A stretch of DNA of 64,000 nucleotides from Datisca glomerata. Its lineage: Eukaryota > Streptophyta > Magnoliopsida > Cucurbitales > Datiscaceae. Positions 11,490-21,379 of this stretch are shown in pieces. A program made the translations under genes and the position numbers. Each line of letters begins with the position of its first letter. Position 1 is the first letter of the stretch. Location of the stretch: NCBI GenBank assembly GCA_003255025.1, contig QANY01002976.1:124001-188000 (forward strand), written 5' to 3'. The notes beneath the pieces were generated by a model. The model worked only from the letters and a program-made list of their open reading frames with translations, had not been told where the DNA came from and made no database searches.

Positions 11490-11940
11490 CAGATACATAA
11501 AAGAGGGAGGAAAAAAAGAAGTTGAACCCGCTCAGGAGAACTTGAGGAAGGATCACCAAGAAAGTGGCAAACGTCAAGAGCCTTGTCCTTGTGAGGATGG
11601 CAGTGGTGGTGGAGGCAGCGAAGGCGACAGTCGTTGGAAGGATTAGCACCATTGTTGAGGCTTCTGTGCATTTTTCTGAGAAATGGAGGTAGTGATTCCA
11701 AATTCAGGACAAAAGCTTGTAGCAGAGACAAAAATGGGGGAAAGGGTGTTTTACTGTTTACTAATGATGGTACAGTGAGGAGCCCAAAGTCTAGTTGAAG
11801 GCAATGGAGTGGAAGACTCACACTTTTGCCTACCAAAGCTCTCTTTCTCCCAAAATTTCCTCCTTTTCTGCTCCCCCCTTCCCCACTTCTTTTCCTTTGG
11901 CACTCCCCTCCAGCTACTATTTCTCTCTCCTCTAGCATAA

Positions 11941-12070
11941 TATCTAATTCAGAGTACCCTGTCTTCTACTTTTAAAGGTCTACAAGTCTCTCCAAATTGT
12001 GCACATGGCTTTGAGTCTAGTACTTTGAATAAGTACAATCTAAAGACAATCAAAATCCCTCAATATGCAG
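11941..12070. other. Spacer between divergent pseudogenes
   Basis: Short region between the 5' end of the minus-strand coiled-coil gene and the first visible exon of the plus-strand C45-like pseudogene. Earlier exons of the latter are not identified. Confidence 0.35.
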
Positions 12071-13243
12071 CACACGAAGATGCAAACGTTGCTCTAGTCA
12101 GCCACACGTATGCTCAGCATAGTTTACGTGTACTTAATATGCAAATAATATATGATCAAAGGAATTCTGTCAACTGGACTATCAGTCATTGCCTATACAT
12201 ATGCAGGGGAGGGGAGCTTCCAAGCTGTGCATTTGGGCTCAACAGTCATGGAGTGGTAAAAAAGCTCAAAACCATGGTTTTCTGGCATGTTCAGGTTTTA
12301 TTAAATCCAACCCAGTAGTATTTATCTAGGATGACCAGTGTACCAGCTTTCTAACTTTGGCTGAATCTAACAGAAGTCAATAAGATTTATAGACCTAACT
12401 AGTATTCTTTAGGCATTTACTTTGAATTCAGTACCTCCAACTGAAGATGAGATGGTGGCTGGGGGAATTGGACGGAACTTCATCTCCCGTGACCTCCTTG
12501 AATCAACAGGCCTTGAAGAGGCAGTGTAAGACCATGTAGCCACTCTACTTGATATATTCTTTAGTTTTTCAGATTGATTTGAATGGTTTTCAACTTTGAT
12601 GACTTGTCAATATCACTTCAGAGAATTCGCTCGGCTAAAATATCTGTGGGCATAGTTATAATTTGATTGATATCCAGACACGTAGAATTCTGAATGTAGA
12701 AACTGCATCAAGGAAAATGGTTTCAGTTCATGAGATTGGGGCTACCCCATTTTTTCATGCAAACATGTATCTCCATCTTCAGGTTTTGAACAGGTAATCA
12801 AATATAGTAAACTACATGAAGTTGAACAGTAAATTAATCAAACAGCAATTTTCGAATAACAAAAGTTAAGCTCACTGTTTGCTACATAGGAGCAAGATGA
12901 GAACTCAATAGCAAGAAAAAAAGAGAGCCGCTACGCTACCTAAAAAATTGAAAGATGATTTTCTGTCAGTTCGTGGAGATATGGATGACATGAAATACCC
13001 CATATAAACGACAGGTAATCAAGAATACAGAATAAATTTAACAACTTCCTCTCTAAATATCTTCTTTAACATGTGTCTTAACTTTCAGGCCCTACTCGGC
13101 TACTCTTCACACACTATGTACGGCTCTGATAGATTTGGATGAGCAAACTTATCAATTATTAAAGGGAATCCAAAGGAAAAAGGAATTTCTCATGTCTTCT
13201 CCATGTCTTCAGCAGAGTACAAGAAGCCATCAAAAAACACTTA
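12071..13243 (+). pseudogene. Peptidase C45 / acyl-CoA:6-APA acyltransferase-like pseudogene
   Basis: Several exon pieces match a plant Ntn-hydrolase-like family annotated as acyl-CoA:6-aminopenicillanic-acid acyltransferase (peptidase C45). They are E-D-A-N-V-A-L-V-S-H-T-Y (12075-12110), G-E-L-P-S-C-A-F-G-L-N-S-H-G-V to 12255, 12413-12523 (F-T-L-N-S-V-P-P and G-G-I-G-R-N-F-I-S-R), 12622 to about 12793 (N-V-E-T-A-S and H-E-I-G-A-T-P-F-F-H-A-N), 12890-13012 (D-E-N-S-I-A-R-K-K-R-A-A) and 13090-13243 (I-I-K-G-N-P-K). GT-AG junctions remain. Lesions: a 5-bp GGGAG-type duplication near 12215, a 1-bp deletion near 12652, TAC to TAA near 12998, and frame loss near 13095 and 13140. The first exons and the catalytic N-terminal Cys were not found. 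The pseudogene is dead and ends about 50 bp from the VOC gene, tail to tail. Confidence 0.65.
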
Positions 13244-13292
13244 GCCGCCTATTTCAATTTCCCGGATTTGAAGGGTTTTGAGCTCTTATGAG

Positions 13293-14529
13293 TTATACTG
13301 GTTCGTAAAGGCCAATAACGTGGCCATCAATACATCGCAAGGCTGCAACCTGATGCCAAGCAAATCACTAAGATTATTAGAACGATTCTTGTGTGAGAGA
13401 TAGAGGAAGAGAGACGGAGACAGATGAAAACCTTTCCGTGGATTTCATGCTTTATAGGACCATCTAGTTCAGCTCCTAAAGACATTAATTTTGTTACTGT
13501 GATATTAATGTCAGGTACCGTGAATGACAGGAGTGATGAATAACCTTTCTGCATGACATGATCACTGCAAAACAGGTTTTTTAGCAGCTAGCATTTTCCA
13601 TTTCAGGCGAATCCCATATCATGTCAAATCAATTTTATTTAAGAATTTCCCAAAACAGCAAAGAAGCAAGCAAACGCTAGAATGCCAAAAAAACATACAT
13701 TGTCATAAAATTCTGCTAAATACTGTCTGAAGGTTATAAAACTACCGTTTCTAGTTCTTTTTTTTTTTTTCTTGATTTCTTTGCTAAACACATGAAGAGT
13801 CTGCAAAACACGCCCATTGCCAATCTCATGGTTATGGCGTCCACCATTAAAATGTACAAAAGTATTTATTCACTTTTAAGAACCTGACTTTTGTCAGAGA
13901 GCAAAAGAACTACATAGATAAAGAACTTGCGTATTGATATTTTTCATAACGATCTTCCTGGCCAGTATTAAAGCAGCCATGCAACTTAATTCAATGTGAA
14001 TTTCAGATAGACCATTACACCTTGCCCTAGACATACATTCTCCAAACCTCCTTCTATATTCATGGCAGCAAGCAAAGATCCATCCAAGTCAAAATTTATT
14101 ACAGATTTAAATCTTTCATAAGTCAAGCATTTTCCTACATGCACATCTGTCCATTTCACCACTGTATAAACACATCCAAAGCATGTATGATGGATTCCCC
14201 CACCCCCCAAACACCCCAATTATACTACCACAAGCATTTGGTAGAAAAAAAAAAAGAGTGTGAATGTCAAGTTTGCTACTTTTTTTCTTACGTAGGCATT
14301 TTATCAAACAATAAGAATGGATGGCTACAATTATGAAAAGAACAAGCGTATTCAGAAGAATTTACTTGGGAGATTGCATGAGAGCGAGCTTGAGAGGACC
14401 CGAGTGAAGCTCGGCCCAGCGAAGAGTACACACATTGACAGAGAAGTCCAATCCCTCCGAGTAGAATCTTGCAGCTTTCGGCACGTCTTTGTGCAATTGT
14501 AGTAGCCATCTAATCGATACCCCTGCCAT
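13293..14529 (-). CDS. VOC / glyoxalase-family protein (intact, 3 exons)
   Basis: The coding exons are 14529-14366, 13564-13432 and 13349-13293 (introns 801 and 82 bp, all GT-AG), giving 354 nt and 117 residues with no break. Exon 1 encodes S-I-R-W-L-L-Q-L-H-K-D-V-P-K-A-A and F-Y-S-E-G-L-D-F, the first beta-alpha-beta unit of the vicinal-oxygen-chelate fold. Exon 2 encodes L-L-S-F-T-V-P-D-I-N and G-A-E-L-D-G-P-I. Exon 3 ends G-H-V-I-G-L-Y-E-P-V, with the family's C-terminal Glu. The start is the ATG giving M-A-G-V-S-I-R-W; an upstream in-frame ATG would add an unrelated Lys/Gly-rich leader. Length and layout fit the Arabidopsis At2g32090-type glyoxalase I family. The substrate is unknown; glyoxalase I proper is longer. 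No targeting peptide is visible. Confidence 0.85.
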
Positions 14530-15267
14530 CCCTCCCTCCCTCTGACTGCCTCCCTCACCTTTCTTAAAAAATTTCAACTCCTAAATTGGCAACCAAATTT
14601 GAAGGGAGAGACCAACAGGCAACGTGTGTACCGAAAGGAAAAGAAACAAACAAAAAATTGCAAATTCAGGTTCTGTTTGGGAACCACTTTTTAAAAAGTT
14701 TTCTGTTTTTTAAAAATAAAAATCATTTGGGAATAGGGAAAGAATCCAAAAACCAGAAACTCACATTTCTTCAGTTTTTGGTTTACTTTTTTTTTTTACA
14801 TTTTCTTTCTTCTTTTTCTTTTCTTTCCATTTTCTTATCTCCTACCTCTCGTCTTCCTCAGCATCATTTCTGTAAAAAAAATAGAAACAAGGTTTGATTT
14901 TGATATCTGAGTCATGGAGTTTCTTTCTATTTTTAATTTTTTTGCCATTCTTCACAAAACTCCATTTTCTGTACTTCTAATGGTTCTCTTACACATAAGG
15001 ATTCATCAAATTTTGCTCATGGAAAATGGGTCAATCTCGAAATGGAGCTCTGGTAAACCACAGAGAACTCACGTTCGCCTAAAATTAACGCCTTGTAAAG
15101 TAAAATAGCTAACCGAGGCGACGAATAATCGCATCTCCTGAGTTTTCTCGGCAATAAACAGTGTAATCCATTCAAAAAACAGAGCAACTCCTCAAACTGT
15201 GGTCAATTCTTTTCAATTTTCAATTGTCTAAGAAGCCAAAAAAATATCAAAATTAACGAGCAGAAGC
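14530..15267. other. Upstream region of the VOC gene
   Basis: Probable promoter and 5' UTR of the minus-strand VOC gene, with T-rich runs near 14790-14830. ORFs here (e.g. 14586-14897) are pyrimidine-rich translations without a family match. No convincing TATA position could be fixed. Confidence 0.35.
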
Positions 15268-15522
15268 ACAAAGACCCACGCTTTACCTCGAACAAAGCCG
15301 ATCCTTCAGTGCGCCCGCGTAAGTTTCCAATTAAAACTCGAATCCAGTTAAACTCTCAAGAAGTTCAAAGGCAAATGATAAATGCCAACAGATCGGTTGC
15401 CAAAACTTCAGGAGAGAGCTAGGAATTGAAGATCGGAGCAGATAGATGTCATAATAACAGAAATGGCCGAGACGGCGAACAATGCTAAGCCCCAAGCTCT
15501 CTTCCTATCTCTCTATTTCTAA
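15268..15522. repeat. Segmental duplication, copy A (left part)
   Basis: Matches 55497-55745 at high identity (shared start ACAAAGACCCACGCTTTACC; shared end AAGCCCCAAGCTCTCTTCC) and is present again inverted at about 57595-57790. On the minus strand it contains an exon-like end followed by GTAAAG, so it might be an upstream untranslated exon of the VOC gene. That is inference only. Confidence 0.8.
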
Positions 15523-15939
15523 AGTGAAATCATGAAAATAGTAGTTAATTTCATTTGGTGATATTTTTAAAAAAATGAAACATTTTAAATATTTTGATAT
15601 TTGACTGTTATGTTTTAAAAATAATTCTGATAATTTAAAATAATATTATAAAAAATATTATATATAATATAATTAAAAAAATATTATATATAATATAAGA
15701 GTGAGCGAGAAAAATAATACATTTGGTGTCTGAGACTCATATCATATATCTAGTCTAGATTCTAGACTATTTTCGAGCTATCACTTTCAAGTTCTTTCTT
15801 CACCATGGTGATGTTTAACTTGAGTTTTCTTAAGCTTGAGGTTTGAAGCCACGGTTTCTTCTTCATTATGCTGCTTTCAAATCTCTTTCTTTGAATTCTC
15901 TACAACTACAAGAATAAGTAGGAGGGGGGAAGAGAAATC
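15523..15939. other. AT-rich spacer
   Basis: Contains AT-only stretches such as repeated TATATAATAT near 15650-15700. No gene seen. Absent from the second copy of the duplication at 55.7 kb. Confidence 0.4.
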
Positions 15940-16625
15940 GGTTCGCTTTAGATTTTACTCCACAGCAAGTTGAAACAGCCGTCATTGTCATCCATCAATT
16001 CTTCAAACAAAGGCTCAAGAGCTTTACTGATGCAGACTGTGTAAAGTTTGAGTTTTTAGAGCGAATGAATCGTCGCACGCGCGGTCCACCTTCCGGAGAC
16101 CATAACTTTTGAATCGGGTTGACTCACGGAGCCTGTTTGGAATTACTTGAAACGGCTCAATTTCAGGCCCAAAAATTTAATTTTAGGCACTTTCGGAGGC
16201 CCGGAAGCTGTTTTCACAAGTTTTAGACATTTTTATAATTTCACTTTTCTTTTATGTTTAAGGTTTTTTGAGACAATTTAAATACATTTTGTTTAGGTTT
16301 TATGCCGTAGCTATGATACTTTTTTTGAGACGTTTTCCTCTCTATAATTCCAATTTTCGGTATTTCGTGATTTATCAAAATTGATGCCTAAATTCTGGTA
16401 GTCTCAAAATTTAATAGATTTTAGAAGATCGAATTACTGGTAATCGTGTGCGAGTCAACATTGTTTGATATTGTTAGGTTTTCTTCGAGACTTCCACTAC
16501 ATCACTCACCATCCGAACGAGGTCACCATTTATCTTCTTGCAGAGGTTATTGCACTTCAGCACACCGAAAATCTCCTTAACATCCTCAACGAGCTGAGTC
16601 ACTACTCTCTACTCTGTCTCTCCTC
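15940..16625 (-). pseudogene. U-box protein N-terminal (UND) fragment
   Basis: On the minus strand about 16600-16480 reads T-Q-L-V-E-D-V-K-E-I-F-G-V-L and G-D-L-V-R-M-V. About 16020-15940 reads K-L-L-S, then after a 1-bp loss P-L-F-E-E-L-M-D-D-N-D, preceded by TCAG. The pair resembles the helical N-terminal domain of plant U-box E3 ligases (PUB12/13/14 type), where an L-V-R-R-V-K-L-L-S-P-L-F-E-E-L segment is typical. No U-box or ARM repeats follow. Taken as a truncated, frameshifted fragment. Confidence 0.4.
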
Positions 16626-16922
16626 TCTTCTGTGATTGTCAAAGAGAAACAAAAGAGAGGGTTGGTCTCTATTTTTTTGGGTTTGGGAGGGCTAAAATGG
16701 CCATTGGGTTTGGGTTGGGAAGAGAGGGTTTTGGCATTACACGCTGTCGCACACTTCTGGGCCTCTGGCCACCGTGTTCCATTTTTCTCAATGTTTCATT
16801 TTAAACATAAGAGTTTCGGCCAAAACATTATGTTCCGGCTGAAATATACCGAAATTCCAGGTGGGAAATTACACACCCCCATTTCGTTTCGATTAAGTAC
16901 CGAAACGTTTCGTCCATTCGTA
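16626..16922. other. Spacer, possibly transposon-derived
   Basis: Holds repeated short words around TTTCGGCCAAAACATT, TTCCGGCTGAAA and CCGAAACGTTTCG (16800-16915), the last a palindrome. This recalls DNA-transposon ends, but no paired terminus or target duplication was found. Confidence 0.3.
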
Positions 16923-18688
16923 AAAAATAATAAAACTATAAAAAATTATTTGATGAGACATTTATACAATATTTTTATTTAAATAATCGAAAAATAATTT
17001 TCTACAACAATCGTCCAAACAAATTTTTTTCTACGTCTTAAATAAAAAAATTCTTCAAAATATTTTGCAGATAGATTGCCCTTGTTGAAGTCATTTATTT
17101 TAAGAGCAATATTTAGATTCAATGCATATCGTAGATAGAGGCAAGGTGTTAATGTGTTGATCATTTTATCTTACTTTTCACGATGCATGGCCATGCTATG
17201 TTCTTGGGGCTTAAATTTTATATTAAGGCATGGCTATTATAAGTTACTTCTCTGATATCAAATGTAGAATTTAGTGAATTTCCTTCCCACAGAAGAAAGA
17301 AGAGAGCAGAATAGATTGCATTTTTCTTTGACAAGCATATAATTTACAACAATTCAACTTTCTACATTTTTCATTTGCATATGGAAAGAATAAGTGATTT
17401 CAACGTTTTCAAAAGGGACAATTTTGATATTATATATTATTTTAAATGCATGAGCTTGAAATTTAATGGTATTAGAATTTTTGTCATCAAAACCTAACTT
17501 AAAAGAAGATCTGAGTTTTTTTTAAAATTAAAAATAATGTCGTCTTATTTAAGCAAACTACATGAGGTGTCAAAATGATTTTTTTAGATGGTTGTATCTT
17601 AAGAATTGGGAGAGATTTACATATATAGTCAAGAAACATACGAGACTTTGAATAAAAATCCATTTTTAGAGTTTATTACAATAACAAGTTTCTATAACCA
17701 TGAAACTTTATGTAATGCCGTAATAGTGTCAGTTTAAAGTACAACCATAGGATAGTAAAATGAAGTTAGCAAATAAAAAAAAATTGATGAGAAAAATTGG
17801 TGGGTGTCCTATTAAAGATTGGGTGGGTGCAAGGTTGTCAGGATCGTGATCTTACCTAGAATCGGTGAAAGGGCATAGGATCGATGATCTTAAGATCAGA
17901 TTGAGGATCGTAAGAGTCTATCAATTCTTAATAATTTATTAGTAAAAAATATATCTATGCTAATGATATTTTAATATCTTGAAGGAAATGATTATATAAC
18001 ACCAAGTCATCTACCTATTATATAAAAATAACACCAAGTCATCTAAAACAACATAATATTAAGTAGAGTTCTCATATATTTAAGTTTTGAAGAGAGAAGT
18101 TTAATATAAAATGTTCAAGACAAGTTAACATAATAATATTTAATCATCAAAATGAATGTCTTCATTGGTTCTTCCATCATTGATGTCATCACCATCAATC
18201 TCCTCATCACGTTCAGAATCATTACTTTCTCCAACCAATGGAGTCATCATTCATATCCCTTCAGCCACAATCACGATCGAGGTTTTAATCATCATCACAT
18301 AATTCATGTATTTTCATGTCTTTTTCTTTCTAAAAAATTTCAAACACATCATCATCACGAATATAAGAACGAAACATTTTGAAACTCAATTGATTTCCAA
18401 AAAGGCAACTCATACATCAATGTACAAACCATAAAAGAAGCATGTGAAATTGTGATTGAAAAATTTGACCAGATTGTTGTCAGGATAGCGATCCTATGCG
18501 ATCCTACGATCCAGATCGCGATCCTGATACAATCCTACTAAAATGCAACTATTGTATGCGATCCGGATCGTTGGGCTCCCGTAGAATCGCAGAATCGTAC
18601 GTTCTAGATCGCAATCCTGACAACCTTGGGCAGGCGTCCTATTACCATATTAGAGTTTGAGAAATCTTACCCAACAACGCCCCGTATT
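16923..18688. repeat. Segmental duplication, copy A (right part)
   Basis: Matches 55787-56878 base for base over long stretches (for example TTTTCACGATGCATGGCCAT) except for a ~125-bp segment present only in copy B (about 55935-56065) and an ~0.8-kb TIR element present only here (17830-18628). No coding potential seen. Confidence 0.85.
17830..18628. mobile_element. TIR DNA transposon, non-autonomous (~0.8 kb)
   Basis: Begins CAAGGTTGTCAGGATCGTGATC and ends GATCGCAATCCTGACAACCTTG, giving terminal inverted repeats of about 21 bp with few mismatches. Subterminal GATCC/GGATC words are dense. Flanks GGGTGGGTG and GGGCAGGCG look like an 8-9 bp target duplication with three transitions. The duplicated locus at 56817-56830 lacks the element and has one GGGTGGGT, giving a natural empty site. 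No transposase. An 8-9 bp TSD suggests hAT or Mutator superfamily. Confidence 0.8.
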
Positions 18689-19159
18689 AAGCCAAGACCA
18701 TTAACTGAAACCAATAAACAACAGAAATTATTAGTCTTCATGGAAAAGAAATGACACTGATGCTACTATTATCAATATAATCCAGTAAAATATATCTAAT
18801 ATTCTTTCAACAAATGGTAGAAATGACAGCAGCGGCACAAAGCCTTTTGACATTATTTAAGCTTCAATAAGTAATGATCTGGTGCAATTTCGCATAGTAG
18901 AACAAAATAAAATTAGTTAAAATGCTACTACAATTCCAAAGAATAAACATACAGATCCCTAACCGAAACATTGAGTTGGAGGGGGGATGGGTTTTTGCTT
19001 CCCCTAGAATAAATAAATCCCTGAAAACTAATCTCAAATCTAAAATCATGTCTAAAACTAAATACAGATCTACAACTGATTCGTGAACGTAGGGGGTGAG
19101 ATAACTTGTTTTCTCAGAGAGCTGCGAGCTTTAGGGTAGCTTCAATGTGAGTGAATAGG
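18689..19159. other. Spacer upstream of Tat element 2
   Basis: No gene recognised. The 5' limit of the Tat LTR lies somewhere in the last 60 bases and could not be set exactly. Confidence 0.35.
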
Positions 19160-20021
19160 TAAAAAATATTCACTGTCACGTGGATAAAGGGACCTACCCA
19201 GGGCTCGCAAAAAATGTCAAAAAAGTATAAATGGGTGGCGGACTGAAGCCGTGAGATATTCACAAACAGATGATCATCACTTCAAAGACGGGAACCAACA
19301 TCTAGAGAATGGGGATCACCACTTCAAGAACGAGAACCATCATTTTAAGAACGTGACCATTATCTCGGGAACGAGGGATCATCACTTCAAAAACTGGAAC
19401 CATCATTTCAAGAACACGACCATCATCTCGAGAATGGGGGATCATCACTTCAAGAACGAGAACCATCATTTCAAGAATGAAAATCAACATCTCAAGAATT
19501 GGGTCATCACCTCAAGGACGGGACATAACATTAGAAGGGAAAATGAGTTTAGACCGACAATCAAGTGGCTGTGATTGATTAGATAAGCTGAGTGACCCTA
19601 ACAAGACAGATTGACATGCCACCAAGTGGCTATAAATGATTGGCTCAAAACCATAGGAAATCATCAAGTGATAGTGAATGATGGACGGTTGAGCGAGACA
19701 GATGAAAAATAAGGAAGATAAAGGAATCCATACTGAGTAGAGAGGATCCCCACGAACGGGTGTTGTCTCTAGACTTAATGAATGCCTCGTCTTATATATA
19801 TTATTTTAATCAAATCTATGCAACTAGGAAAGTCTTTATAAGGACAATGTATTCAATAAAACATGACATTCAAGGCAATCTAGACATAGATGACATAGTG
19901 AATTTACTCCTTATAATTTCTGATTATCAGCATTTCCCTCTACCACATTAATACTCACATAAGTTTATCCTTGTCAAAAAATTTTCCTTAATCTTGAATG
20001 AGACAGGAAAAATCTTTTACA
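19160..20021 (+). repeat. 5' LTR of Tat element 2
   Basis: Aligns with 35070-35856 from AAAAAATATT to the shared end CTTTTACA/CTTTACA. Contains a 21-bp-type minisatellite (19262-19520) and a TATATATATT stretch near 19792 that could be the LTR TATA box. The outer end is diverged and approximate. Confidence 0.8.
19262..19520. repeat. Minisatellite inside the 5' LTR
   Basis: About a dozen imperfect units around AAGAACGGGAACCATCATTTC. The 3' LTR has the same array (35180-35360) with fewer units, explaining most of the LTR length difference. Confidence 0.8.
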
Positions 20022-20022
20022 T

Positions 20023-20042
20023 TTTGGTGGTTTCATTGAGAG
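20023..20042 (+). other. Candidate primer binding site, Tat 2
   Basis: TTTGGTGGTTTCATTGAGAG starts one base after the LTR end, as expected for a tRNA primer site. The tRNA was not assigned. Confidence 0.55.
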
Positions 20043-20086
20043 TCTGAGAAAAAAGCTCAAGAGACCTACCCTACAAAACTGTAAAC

Positions 20087-21260
20087 ATGCCTAGAACCAG
20101 ATCCAACATGGCTCTAAATGGAGACAACAGGCCTGAAAATAAAGATGAACATGCAAATCAACCGACCACACCCACGAAAATGCTACAGACGATCCTGAAC
20201 GGGATACATGAGATGGAAAGAAGGAATACTAAAGCAATACACAGTGCATGACAAAATGTACAAGAGCAAATCAACACGCTACAACAGGAACTCGTGAAAA
20301 CATGAGCAGAGGTCAGCCTGCGGGTGAATAATGATGAGCAAGAAACCCACTTTGAGGGCAACCAATGAGATGAAAGGAAAAGGGACCGCGAGAATGATAG
20401 AAACATACGACGGGAAGAAGAAGTCCAATCGTAAAACCTCGTGAAGGAAACTATGGGAGAGGTTCGGCTATCCTGAGTCATGTCAAAAGAAGTAATCGAG
20501 GAGCTGTTCGACCAAAAGATGATGGAGGTAAGGAATCTCGAGAGTACGGGAAAAAATGACCTTGAGTCTCCTATTAGGACACCATTAAGCCCAGAAGTTC
20601 TAACAGCACCCGTACCTAAAAAATTAGTTGCACTTAGGTTAAAATGCTACGAAGGGAAGTCTGATCTCGTAGACCATCTTTGAAAATTCAAGCAAGACAT
20701 GGCGTTGTACCAACACGACGACAAGATGATGTCTAGATTGTTCCCTACCAGTTTAGATGGGACGACTTTGAAGTGGTACCACTCCATACCAATGCACTCA
20801 ATCACAAACTTCGCTATTATGTCCTTTGTTTTTATAGAACATTATTAACATACCGTACCATCATGGAAGACTTGGAACATCTAATGACGATCCCCACCAA
20901 GGAAGGGGAGTCCCTACGGGAGTACACTCACCGCTTCAAAGATGAAATGGTCAAGGTCAAGAATTGCGATGACCAGTTTGCTAGATTGGCTTTTGATGAG
21001 ATCTGGACCTAGAGTCACCCTTCTTCGAGGACTTGTTCAAAGTGAATCCCCTTTCCATGGTAGAGGTTTTCCAACGGGCGCAAGCCTATATTACAGTGGA
21101 GGAAGAGAAGAGGAGTAGGCGAAGAACGGTTGAACGGAAGGAAGAAGAATCTCAAAAGTGGGAAAGAAGCTTAAGACCTGAAGGAAGGAAGCATGAAAAA
21201 ACTGAAAGAACGGATGGGAAGAAAGTCCAACAAAACAAGAATACCCACCGGAGGTGAGAT
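20087..21260 (+). pseudogene. Gag of Tat element 2, broken
   Basis: Starts at ATG 20087 (M-P-R-T-R-S-N-M). A retrotransposon-gag core follows: C-Y-E-G-K-S-D-L-V-D-H-L, F-K-Q-D-M-A-L-Y, W-Y-H-S-I-P, G-E-S-L-R-E-Y-T-H-R-F-K, then F-Q-R-A-Q-A-Y-I-T-V-E-E. A charged Arg/Glu-rich tail runs 21100-21250. Several stops (near 20248, 20303, 20366, 20682, 21010) and frame changes split it. Gag would form the particle around element RNA. Confidence 0.75.
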
Positions 21261-21379
21261 TTCGACAGAACCCACCCGAGGGATAAGGTCTACACACCGT
21301 TGGCCATCTCATCCAACTAAATACTCGAGATAATTAAAGACAAACCCTTATTGAAAAGACCAGCCCTGTTTACTAAAGA

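Larger units (their letters stand above)
8598..11940 (-). pseudogene. At1g50660-like coiled-coil gene, pseudogene
   Basis: Three blocks match the plant coiled-coil family annotated as USO1-like or pan-like proteins (Arabidopsis At1g50660/At3g20350). The probable N-terminal exon is 11940-11490, with K-R-A-L-V-G-K and, in the next frame, S-S-T-P-L-P-S. Exon 2, about 10945-10724, encodes Q-H-H-R-S-I-E-R-N-N-H-A-L-Q-P-V-S and ends GAG|GTAAAG. Exon 3, 10050-8598, begins after TTGCAG with A-P-Y-N-P-A-V-T-P and includes the coiled coil, L-I-L-H-I-S-E-S-W-L-A-E-R-M, D-S-H-C-F-E-L-N-K and the terminal L-K-A-K-L-L-D-A-R. Lesions: TGA at 9938-9940, TAA at 9776-9778, TGA at 9331-9333, frameshifts near 9585 and 9150, and a TAG in exon 2. 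The family is cytosolic with no catalytic activity assigned. The N-terminal exon is the least certain part. Confidence 0.75.

Noticed and set aside
11489..11938. 149-codon ORF as an independent gene
   Set aside because: Its start region and the next frame match the N-terminal exon of the coiled-coil family, so it is treated as a frame-shifted exon of that pseudogene.
15460..15522. Short plus-strand first exon (M-A-E-T-A-N-N-A-K-P)
   Set aside because: Duplicated at 55.7 kb but with no downstream exon or domain; more likely untranslated or promoter DNA of the minus-strand gene.
18972..18990. Matching target duplication for Tat element 2 (GGGAG type)
   Set aside because: The outer edge of the 5' LTR could not be fixed, so no TSD claim is made.
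19251..19574. 107-codon His/Asn-rich repeat ORF
   Set aside because: Translation of the LTR minisatellite.
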